This document shows, in pieces, positions 6,719 through 12,311 of a stretch of 12,311 nt of DNA (positions are counted from its first letter, which is position 1; each line of letters opens with the position of its first letter). The notes under the pieces were generated by a model, which saw nothing but the letters and a program-made list of their open reading frames with translations, was not told the origin of the DNA and searched no databases. Made by a program: the position numbers and the translations under genes. The stretch is from Planctomycetota bacterium (lineage in GTDB: Bacteria > Planctomycetota > UBA1135 > UBA2386), in contig CANGSN010000051.1 in the NCBI GenBank assembly GCA_947455805.1, positions 1 to 12,311 on the forward strand, read 5' to 3'.

Positions 6719-6722
6719 AGGA
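6719..6722 (+). promoter_or_regulatory. Ribosome binding site of the hydrolase gene
   Basis: AGGA is followed by a 7-base spacer and GTG at 6730. The surrounding 28 bases closely resemble the lectin start region (4985-5012), including the GTGAC start and the following CGA and CAT codons. Confidence 0.65.
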
Positions 6723-6729
6723 TCCTCCC

Positions 6730-9153
6730 GTGACTCGAATCCATACTCTCGCTGCGTCCGCGCTGGTCGTCGCGTTCGCCGTGGCCGAAGCCGCGGCACA
6801 GACGCTGACGCTGGACAGTCTGCCGGCGGTCACGCGCCCACTCGGTGCGACGGTCGCCGTCGATCTCAATGCCGGCGCCGGCTTGCCGGCGATCCTGCTG
6901 TTCGACAGCACGCCCGGCCCGACCTCGGTGCTCGGCGTGACCGTGCCGCTCGGCCTGACGCCGGGCCTCGCCATCGTGCCGCTGGGCCTCGTGCCGCCGA
7001 GCGGCACGCTGTCGTTCCCGCTGGCGGTGCCGCACAACGAAGTGCTGCACGCGGTCACCGGCTACTTCGCGGCGGTCGTGCTCGACCCGAACGCGCCGAG
7101 TGGCCTGACGGTTTCGAACGGCGCCTCGCTGACGATGGTCGCGCGGCCGCAGCTGGCCGGCCGGCCGCTGGCGACGGCGCCGTTCTTCGAGCACGTCGCG
7201 GCGGTCAACAAGCAGACGCCGGTGCACCTCGGCATCGACCCGCGCTTCGCCTACGTCGCCGGCAAGACCGCCGACGTCTACGTGACGGCGAAGAAGACTG
7301 CGGCGCAGTGGGACGCCAACCCGGCGCTGGTCGACGTGCGCGGTGCAGCTCAGCTCGTGACGTTCCCGGCGGGTGCGACGTCGATCACGCAAAACACCTT
7401 CCAGCTCGACACCGGCACGCTGCCGTGGCCGAGTGAGGCGCTGGCCAGCGGCGACCCGCGCATCGGCATCGGCTACGACGTCGTCATCGACTTCGACCGC
7501 GACGGCGTCTTCGACATCGGCAGCGACATGATCGACGGCTACGGCGACGAAGCCGGCTTCTACGTCTGCCGCGACCTCGCGCGCGGCGGCACCGCGACGG
7601 CGACCGGGCAAGGGCCGTACGCGGTCACGCGCATCCAGTACACCGGCGGCAGCTTCCTCGGCCAGTTCACCTACTTCCCGACCAACATCGCTTCGCTCGG
7701 CCAGCTGCCGCTGGTCGTGGTCAGCCACGGCAACGGCCACGACTTCAGCTGGTACAACCACATCGGCTACCACATCGCGTCGTACGGCTACGTCGTGATG
7801 AGCCACCAGTGCGACACGGTGCCCGGCAGCCACACGGCGGCGCTGACGACGCTGACCAACACCGACTACATCCTGGGCAACCAGGCGACGATCGGCGCCG
7901 GCGTGCTGAACGGGCGCATCGACGGCGACACGATCGTCTGGATCGGCCACAGCCGCGGCGGTGACGGCGTCGCGCGCGCCTACGACCGGCTGTTCAACAA
8001 CACCTTCACGCCGACGAACTACTCGATCTCCGACATCAAGCTGGTCTCCAGCATGGCGCCGGTCGACTTCGGCGGTTGGAGCGGTGCTGCGCCGACGCTC
8101 GGTGGTGCTGGCAACGGCTCGCACCCGCACAACGCCAACTACCACCTGTGGGTCGCGCAGGCCGACGACGACGTCTACGGCTGCGCCGACGCGCCGCAGG
8201 TGTTCTGGTACGGCATCCACGAGCGCGCCACGAACAAGCGCCAGACCATCTCGCTCTACGGTGTCGGCCACGGCGACCTGCACGACGGCGGCGGCAGCTC
8301 GGTGGCCGCTGGCCCGAGCCTGATCGGCCGCGCGACGACGCACAACCTGATGCGCGGGTACCTGCTGGCGCTGATCAGCCACCACATCAAGGGCGACGTG
8401 CCGTCGCGCGACTACCTGTGGCGTCAGTTCGAGACCTTCCGCCCGGTCGGTGCGCCGACCACGACGGGCGTCGTCGTCAACATGACGTTCACCGACGATC
8501 CGAGCGCGAAGTACGTCATCGACAACTTCCAGAGCCAGTCGGCGGCCGCGCCGAACGTGGCGACGTCGGGGGCGACGGTGACGATCGGCGTGCAGTCGTT
8601 CGTCGAAGGTCGCTGCGACGACGCCAACACCGACTTCAGCAACAACGTCAACGATCCGTTCAACGGCTTCACCTACGACGAAGCGGGCGCGCAGCGCAGC
8701 GAGGCGTCGGCGTGCGTGTTCGGCTACGACGGCAGCGGCAACTTCGCGCTGACCTACGACCTGGCCACGGCGCCGGGCCGGCCGAACTTCCGCGACTACG
8801 GCTTCCTGTCGTTCCGCGCCGCGCAGGCCACGCGCCACCCGCTGACCACGGCGGTGCTCGGCGACCTGACGTTCTCGGTGTCGATCGAGGACGATGCCGG
8901 CAACCGCGGCACCGTGAACTTCGGCGCCTACGGCGGCGGCATCGAGGAGCCCTACCAGCGCACCACGTGCGGCGCCGGTGCGGGCTGGAACAGCGAATAC
9001 GAGACCATCAAGATCCGGCTCACGGACTTCCTGAACAACGGCAGCACGCTCGATCTGGCGCGTGCGCGCAAGGTGATCTTCAACTTCGGTCCGGCCCACG
9101 GTTCGGCGCAGGGGCGCCTGGGCATGGACGACATCGAACTGACCCGCAAGTGA
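6730..9153 (+). CDS. Secreted modular alpha/beta hydrolase (putative esterase/lipase)
   Basis: Predicted 807-residue secreted enzyme with a GTG start and signal peptide (LAASALVVAFAVAEAAA, mature start QTLTL). Residues about 24-135 are the beta-rich module shared with the RCC1 and lectin proteins. An EF-hand-like acidic loop (DFDRDGVFD, residues 254-262) suggests calcium binding. The alpha/beta hydrolase core is about 290-560. It has VVVSHGNG at 329-336 for the oxyanion hole, the nucleophile elbow GHSRGG with Ser408, a likely acid among D479-D481 (AQADDDVYG), and a likely catalytic His514 (GVGHGD). The arrangement resembles chlorophyllase, PAF-acetylhydrolase and polyester-hydrolase relatives, so hydrolysis of an ester is the best inference; the substrate is unknown. 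Residues about 578-807 look like a jelly-roll carbohydrate-binding domain ending in GRLGMDDIELT. It is far longer than single-domain relatives (near 300 residues). It is the second gene of the lectin operon. Confidence 0.88.
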   Translation: MTRIHTLAASALVVAFAVAEAAAQTLTLDSLPAVTRPLGATVAVDLNAGAGLPAILLFDSTPGPTSVLGVTVPLGLTPGLAIVPLGLVPPSGTLSFPLAVPHNEVLHAVTGYFAAVVLDPNAPSGLTVSNGASLTMVARPQLAGRPLATAPFFEHVAAVNKQTPVHLGIDPRFAYVAGKTADVYVTAKKTAAQWDANPALVDVRGAAQLVTFPAGATSITQNTFQLDTGTLPWPSEALASGDPRIGIGYDVVIDFDRDGVFDIGSDMIDGYGDEAGFYVCRDLARGGTATATGQGPYAVTRIQYTGGSFLGQFTYFPTNIASLGQLPLVVVSHGNGHDFSWYNHIGYHIASYGYVVMSHQCDTVPGSHTAALTTLTNTDYILGNQATIGAGVLNGRIDGDTIVWIGHSRGGDGVARAYDRLFNNTFTPTNYSISDIKLVSSMAPVDFGGWSGAAPTLGGAGNGSHPHNANYHLWVAQADDDVYGCADAPQVFWYGIHERATNKRQTISLYGVGHGDLHDGGGSSVAAGPSLIGRATTHNLMRGYLLALISHHIKGDVPSRDYLWRQFETFRPVGAPTTTGVVVNMTFTDDPSAKYVIDNFQSQSAAAPNVATSGATVTIGVQSFVEGRCDDANTDFSNNVNDPFNGFTYDEAGAQRSEASACVFGYDGSGNFALTYDLATAPGRPNFRDYGFLSFRAAQATRHPLTTAVLGDLTFSVSIEDDAGNRGTVNFGAYGGGIEEPYQRTTCGAGAGWNSEYETIKIRLTDFLNNGSTLDLARARKVIFNFGPAHGSAQGRLGMDDIELTRK

Positions 9154-9164
9154 ACGGTGCTCCC

Positions 9165-9854
9165 ATGAACAACCCTTCTCCGTCCACTCGCCCGTCGTCG
9201 CTCGGTCGCACGCTGGGCCTCGCCGTCGCCACCGTCGGTGCGGCGGTCGTCGTCGCCGTCACCGTGCTCAACCGGAAGCCGGCGGAGTCGCAGGCCGCCG
9301 CGCCGGTCGCCACGCCGAAGGCTGCGGCCCAGCAGCCGAAGCCGCGGCCGCGCGTGCAGCTGGCGCTGCACCACGCCGAGCGCTTCACGCTCGAGACGCC
9401 CTACCAGCACCGCTACCGCGTGGACGAGCCGTGGGTGACCGACGGCTGGCTGCTGGTGCTGTCGACCGACCCGTCGCTGCTGAAGCCGCGCCAGGTCAAG
9501 GAGCCGGTGCTCTACGTCGGCGCGCAGACGGCCGAACGCGTCAACGCCGGCCTGTCCGGCAAGATCGTCGTGCTGGTGCCCGGCGACTTCGCGCTCGCTA
9601 CGGCGCCGATCTTCCTCGGCGATGCGGCCCTGCCGGAGGAACTGCGGCAGGCGGACATCGACGCGCAGCTGGCGGCGGCGGTGGCCGCGGGCGCCATCGC
9701 CACGCCGGCGGAGACGATCACCAAGGTGACGGCGCCGGCGCGCACGTTCGCGACCGACTTCGAACTGCGCCAGCGCGCCATCGACCTGGTCGAGATCCAC
9801 TCCCCGCAGGAGAAGGACCTGATCGCCGGCTGGCGCCTGCCGCGCGTGCGCTGA
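9165..9854 (+). CDS. Single-span membrane-anchored protein of unknown function
   Basis: Predicted 229-residue protein with ATG 11 bases after the hydrolase stop, so almost certainly co-transcribed with it. I do not recognise the family. The N-terminus (to about residue 14) is polar with one arginine pair region, then one membrane segment (LGLAVATVGAAVVVAVTVL), then an alanine/proline/lysine-rich linker (about 37-62, TPKAAAQQPKPRPR). The remaining 165 residues form a soluble domain with alternating strands (DGWLLVLSTDPSLL, KIVVLVPGDFAL) and a helical C-terminal half (ELRQADIDAQLAAAVAAG). The N-terminus could be an uncleaved anchor placing the domain outside the inner membrane. Its position suggests a role in export, anchoring or regulation of the upstream secreted proteins, but nothing in the sequence proves this. 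No clear ribosome binding site is visible, so translation may be coupled. Confidence 0.8.
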   Translation: MNNPSPSTRPSSLGRTLGLAVATVGAAVVVAVTVLNRKPAESQAAAPVATPKAAAQQPKPRPRVQLALHHAERFTLETPYQHRYRVDEPWVTDGWLLVLSTDPSLLKPRQVKEPVLYVGAQTAERVNAGLSGKIVVLVPGDFALATAPIFLGDAALPEELRQADIDAQLAAAVAAGAIATPAETITKVTAPARTFATDFELRQRAIDLVEIHSPQEKDLIAGWRLPRVR

Positions 9855-9873
9855 TCCGCGCCGCTCGGGTGCG

Positions 9874-9892
9874 GCCGGCAGCTCACGCCGGC
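9874..9892. other. Hairpin at the convergent junction of two genes
   Basis: GCCGGC at 9874-9879 and again at 9887-9892 can pair (7-base loop). The stem overlaps the end of the minus-strand ACT gene (stop at 9885-9883) and follows the plus-strand membrane protein stop by 19 bases. It is a possible bidirectional 3' end structure. It has no T-run. Confidence 0.25.
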
Positions 9893-10278
9893 TGCTCGCC
9901 CACGATCCGGTGGCCGAGTCCGGCCAACGCCGTGCGCGCCGCCGCGAACTTCGCGGCGCCCACCAGCAGGTAGTCGGTGTCGTAGGTCGACACCACGAAC
10001 ACCGGCACCTGCGCCTTGGCGAGTGCGCCGCACAGCGACGCCAGCACGCCGATCGTCGTCATCGGCACCACCCCGGCGATGCCGAACGCGACCTTGTCGC
10101 GTTCCTGCTGCACGCCCGCCGGCACGTGGCTCTGGGCGCAGACGATCGACAGCTCGGCGGCCGTCCGCGAGATGGTGACGAAACCGCCGCGCGCCCACTC
10201 GGGGATCGCCGCGTCGGCCGGCAGCCGGCAGATGGCGAGCCGTTCGGGATGGACGACGAAGGAGAAGCTGTCCGCCAT
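9883..10278 (-). CDS. Small ACT-domain protein
   Basis: Predicted 131-residue cytoplasmic protein. The N-terminal half (FVVHPERLAICRLPADAAIP, then FVTISRTAAELSIVCAQSHVP) and C-terminal half (KVAFGIAGVVPMTTIGVLASLCGALAKAQVPVFVVSTYDTDYLLV) match stand-alone proteins of the ACT_7 (CASTOR/aspartate-kinase-like) group. The glycine-containing turn followed by the helix 'GVLASLCGALAKA' and the strand 'VPVFVVSTYDTDYLLV' is typical. Related ACT domains bind amino acids and regulate enzymes; here there is no attached enzyme, so it may be a small ligand sensor. No signal peptide or membrane segment is present. It is convergent with the membrane-protein gene (28 bases between stops) and divergent from the PHP lipoprotein gene (77 bases between starts), so it is its own transcription unit. 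Confidence 0.88.
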   Translation of the reverse strand: MADSFSFVVHPERLAICRLPADAAIPEWARGGFVTISRTAAELSIVCAQSHVPAGVQQERDKVAFGIAGVVPMTTIGVLASLCGALAKAQVPVFVVSTYDTDYLLVGAAKFAAARTALAGLGHRIVGEQPA

Positions 10279-10355
10279 GGCGCGATCGAAGCAGGTCCAC
10301 GGCGCCGTTGCGACGGCATGATGTTGGTTGCGTGAACCTGTCGATGGGGCCTGCC
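10279..10355. promoter_or_regulatory. Divergent intergenic region, expected promoters for ACT and PHP genes
   Basis: These 77 bases lie between the start of the minus-strand ACT gene and the start of the plus-strand PHP gene, so both promoters should be here or just inside the flanking genes. I see no reliable -35/-10 pair and no clear operator palindrome. Calling it regulatory rests on geometry alone. Confidence 0.4.
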
Positions 10356-11480
10356 ATGCGCACCTTGCTGCTCGCGGCGTTGTCGCTCGGCCTGCCGGGT
10401 TGTGCCGCGTTCACCACGGTGTTGCCGCCGCTGCCGCCCGGCCCGCATCCGCCGCGGCCCGTCGCCGGCACGCCGTTCGTCGACTGCAAGGGCATCGTGC
10501 ACTGCCACAGCCACCTGTCGCACGACTCCGACGGCACGCTCGAACAGATCGCCGCCGCGTGCCGGGATGCGCAGATCGACTTCGTGGTGATGACCGACCA
10601 CCAGACCGACGCGTCGATCCGCGACGGCGTGCGCGGCATGGTCGGCGACACGCTGTTCCTCGTCGGCGCCGAGGTGCGCAGCCCCGTCGGCACGCTGCTG
10701 TGCTTCCCGCTGCACACGCCTCTGCGCCGTTTCCAGCATCCGGCGCTGCTGGCGAAGGAGGCCGGGGCGCAGGGTGGCCTCGCGTTCGCCGCGCACTGCG
10801 AACGGTGGCGCGCGCCGCTGTCGGCGCCCGGCCTCGCCGGCGCCGAGATCGTCAACCTGCACGCCGGCGCCGTCGACGCGGCCAAGCTCGGCACGCTCGG
10901 CACCGCGTTGTTCCTGCCGATGCGCCAGCTGTGCGAACGGATCTGCCGCCGCGACGACGCGGTGCTGACGGCGTGGGATGCTGCACTGGCCGAGCGGCAT
11001 CCGTTCACGCCGATCGGCGGCGGCGACGCGCACGCGAACATCCGCGTGTTCGGCCCGCTCGGTGGCACCATCGCCGACTACCGCGAGGTGTTCCTGACGC
11101 TGAGCACGCACGCGCTGGCCGAGCGGCTCGACGAGAAGTCGCTGGTCGAAGCGTTCGCCGCCGGCCGCACCTACGTCGCGTTCGACATCTTCGGCGACGG
11201 CTTCGGCTTCGACTTCCGCGCCGTCGACGCCGCGGGCGCCGTGCACGTCGCCGGGGCGACCGTCGCCGCCGCGCCCGGGCTCGCGCTGCAGATCACCACG
11301 CCGGCGGTCGGTCGCATCCGGTTGTTGCGCGATGGCCGCGAGCTCCACGCGCGCACGTCCTGCACGATGACCGTGCGCGACGTCGCAGCGGGCGTCTACC
11401 GCGTCGAGGTGCGCACCGAAGACGACGAGCCGTGGCTGTTCTCCGGCTCGATCCGCGTCGTCGACGAGTCGGCGAAGTAG
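10356..11480 (+). CDS. PHP-domain metal-dependent phosphoesterase-like lipoprotein
   Basis: Predicted 374-residue lipoprotein. The ATG at 10356 gives a compact signal (MRTLLLAALSLGLPGC) with the lipid-attachment cysteine at residue 16; an in-frame ATG at 10344 is the alternative. The PHP metal-site motifs are all present in order: H49 and H51 (IVHCHSH), D81-H82 (VMTDH), E106 (VGAEVRS), H147 (AAHCE) and D224-H226 (GGGDAHAN). PHP domains use such ligands to hold two or three metal ions and hydrolyse phosphate esters, so a periplasmic or surface phosphoesterase is likely; the substrate is unknown. After the PHP domain, residues about 280-374 form a beta-rich, immunoglobulin-like domain (LALQITTPAVGRIRLLRDG to FSGSIRVVDE). 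It stands alone: divergent from the ACT gene and convergent with the PagL-like gene. Confidence 0.9.
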   Translation: MRTLLLAALSLGLPGCAAFTTVLPPLPPGPHPPRPVAGTPFVDCKGIVHCHSHLSHDSDGTLEQIAAACRDAQIDFVVMTDHQTDASIRDGVRGMVGDTLFLVGAEVRSPVGTLLCFPLHTPLRRFQHPALLAKEAGAQGGLAFAAHCERWRAPLSAPGLAGAEIVNLHAGAVDAAKLGTLGTALFLPMRQLCERICRRDDAVLTAWDAALAERHPFTPIGGGDAHANIRVFGPLGGTIADYREVFLTLSTHALAERLDEKSLVEAFAAGRTYVAFDIFGDGFGFDFRAVDAAGAVHVAGATVAAAPGLALQITTPAVGRIRLLRDGRELHARTSCTMTVRDVAAGVYRVEVRTEDDEPWLFSGSIRVVDESAK

Positions 11481-11481
11481 C

Positions 11482-11495
11482 CGCGGTGCTCCGCG
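11482..11495. terminator. Hairpin between convergent PHP and PagL-like genes
   Basis: CGCGG-TGCT-CCGCG is a perfect 5-bp stem with a 4-base loop in the 22-base gap between the two stop codons. The position suits a shared bidirectional terminator, but there is no T-run on either strand. Confidence 0.3.
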
Positions 11496-11502
11496 CGCCG
11501 CG

Positions 11503-12102
11503 TCAGAACGTCCAGCCGAAGCCGAACCACAGGCGGGCTTCGTTCTGGCTCGGGTTGCGGGGGGTGTCGCGCCCGAGAGCGTTCGAGATGTGGTGGTAGT
11601 CGACGCCGAACAAGGCGCTGGTGCCGGCGGCGATCGGTACGTCGAGGCCGGCGCCGAAGCCGAACGAGAAGTTCCACAGCGTGCCGCCAGGCGGGATCTG
11701 GTCGTTGGCGAGCTGGTAGCCGCAGTTGCCGCCGACGAACAGCGGCCAGTCCTGCTTCGGGTAGATGCGGATCGTGCCTTCGAGTTCGACACTCTGCACG
11801 TCGCGGCCGCCGGTCCACCAGTTGGCCAGGTTGGTGCCGAGGCCGAGAGCTGTGTGGTCGCTGACGAAGTGGCCCCAGTGCACGCCGAGGCCGCTGTTGT
11901 CGACTTCGCCGTTGCCGTCCCAGAAGAACGACTTCTGCAGGATCGGGATGCCGTAGAAGGCGCGCGCCGACACGAACTCGGCGCCTTCATGACGGTCGAT
12001 GCCGGCGCGCATCGGCGTCGTCGTCGGTGGCGGGGGCGAAGAGCAGCCGCCGGCCAGTGTGGTCGGCAGCAACGTGGCGAGGGCGAGCGAGGGGCGGTTC
12101 AC
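11503..12102 (-). CDS. PagL-like acyloxyacyl hydrolase (lipid A 3-O-deacylase family), putative lipoprotein
   Basis: Predicted 199-residue envelope protein. The start is GTG at 12102, whose GTGA overlaps the TGA stop of the upstream glycosyltransferase gene. The N-terminus looks like a lipoprotein signal (LALATLLPTTLAGGC, Cys20) followed by a proline/threonine linker. The rest has the alternating aromatic-rich strands of a small outer-membrane barrel (SVELEGTIRIYP, WPLFVGGNCGYQL, WNFSFGFGAGLDV, ARLWFGFGWTF) and ends in phenylalanine, as many barrels do. The segment DYHHISNA matches the PagL catalytic H-x-S-N pattern, giving His171 and Ser173; Glu188 is a candidate for the third residue. PagL removes the 3-O acyl chain of lipid A. 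Activity here is inferred, and the lipid anchor is unusual for a barrel. Confidence 0.78.
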   Translation of the reverse strand: MNRPSLALATLLPTTLAGGCSSPPPPTTTPMRAGIDRHEGAEFVSARAFYGIPILQKSFFWDGNGEVDNSGLGVHWGHFVSDHTALGLGTNLANWWTGGRDVQSVELEGTIRIYPKQDWPLFVGGNCGYQLANDQIPPGGTLWNFSFGFGAGLDVPIAAGTSALFGVDYHHISNALGRDTPRNPSQNEARLWFGFGWTF

Positions 12103-12311
12103 GGGGCGAGGCGAGAGCGCGGGACGCGAGTGCGCAGCTTCGGCACCAGCAACAATGCCTCACGGGCGATCCTGCTGTCCATCTTCGACTTGCCGACGCG
12201 GCGGTCGACGAAGTGGATCGGGATCTCGCGCACCTTGAAGCCGGCGCGCACCATGCGGAACGCCATCTCGATCTGGAACGCGTAGCCCTGCGCGTGCACG
12301 GCCGACAGGTC
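12099..12311 (-). CDS. Polyprenol-phosphate mannosyltransferase-like GT2 enzyme, C-terminal part
   Basis: Only the last 70 residues are in the window; the N-terminus lies beyond the right edge. The sequence GYAFQIEMAFRMVRAGFKV followed by REIPIHFVDRRVGKSKMD is a strong match to the C-terminal end of dolichyl/polyprenyl-phosphate mannose synthase-type family 2 glycosyltransferases. These transfer a sugar from a nucleotide donor to a lipid phosphate carrier at the cytoplasmic face of the membrane. The conserved R-R-x-G-x-S-K-M segment is intact. The protein ends soon afterwards (VPKLRTRVPRSRLAP) without the C-terminal membrane domain found in some relatives. Its stop codon overlaps the GTG start of the PagL-like gene by four bases, implying coupled translation and a shared role in envelope lipid or glycan biology. 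Confidence 0.9.
   Translation of the reverse strand, partial: DLSAVHAQGYAFQIEMAFRMVRAGFKVREIPIHFVDRRVGKSKMDSRIAREALLLVPKLRTRVPRSRLAP

Noticed and set aside
4518..9099. Two very long minus-strand open frames (about 820-850 codons) opposite the lectin and hydrolase genes
   Set aside because: Their translations are extremely rich in arginine, alanine, aspartate and valine, as expected from reading G/C-ending codons in antisense. The plus-strand genes have signal peptides, folds and catalytic motifs.
10059..11990. Long minus-strand open frame opposite the PHP gene
   Set aside because: Antisense shadow of the PHP gene with no domain pattern; all PHP metal ligands are on the plus strand.
1..12311. 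tRNA, rRNA, insertion sequence or CRISPR array
   Set aside because: I saw no cloverleaf-like segment, ribosomal RNA signature, complete transposase with terminal repeats, or regularly spaced identical repeats. The only identical longer repeat is the 30-base pair at 2194 and 4428.

Overview
The window is GC-rich, with third codon positions almost saturated with G or C in most genes. Its proteins are mostly secreted or lipid-anchored: an RCC1-repeat protein, a legume-type lectin with TIG domains, a modular alpha/beta hydrolase, a PHP-domain lipoprotein and a PagL-like envelope protein. The domain style suggests Planctomycetota, probably one of the high-GC marine or environmental lineages. That is inference from protein style and composition; no marker gene is present.

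Layout from left to right. (1) Minus strand, 99-2044: a small DUF445-type membrane protein followed by an exported helical-repeat protein with a PDZ-like C-terminus, probably one transcript. (2) 2045-2476: a 432-base region without an intact gene. It holds a broken copy of a protein module found at the end of the next gene, and possibly the tail of a lost minus-strand gene. (3) Plus strand, 2477-4708: a secreted protein of about 13 short RCC1 repeats. Its repeat part has much lower third-position GC than its C-terminal module, so the gene looks mosaic. (4) 4709-4997: hairpins, a large imperfect inverted repeat and a possible orphan gene tail. (5) Plus strand, 4998-9854: a probable three-gene operon of secreted lectin, secreted hydrolase and a single-span membrane protein, with gaps of 46 and 11 bases. 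(6) 9883-10278, minus: a small ACT-domain protein. (7) 10356-11480, plus: a PHP-domain metal-dependent phosphoesterase-like lipoprotein. (8) Minus strand, 11503-12311: the C-terminal end of a polyprenol-phosphate mannosyltransferase-like GT2 enzyme. It overlaps by four bases the start of a PagL-like (lipid A deacylase family) putative lipoprotein.

The most interesting part is 2190-9153. One beta-rich module of about 80-130 residues appears in the RCC1 protein (C-terminal), the hydrolase (N-terminal) and the lectin (middle), and again as a decayed fragment upstream of the RCC1 gene. A 30-base identical direct repeat lies in the fragment and in the intact RCC1 module. This suggests that secreted proteins here are built by shuffling different ectodomains onto a common module. 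The lectin and hydrolase genes also share a near-duplicate translation start region, and the mature secreted proteins are predicted to begin with glutamine.
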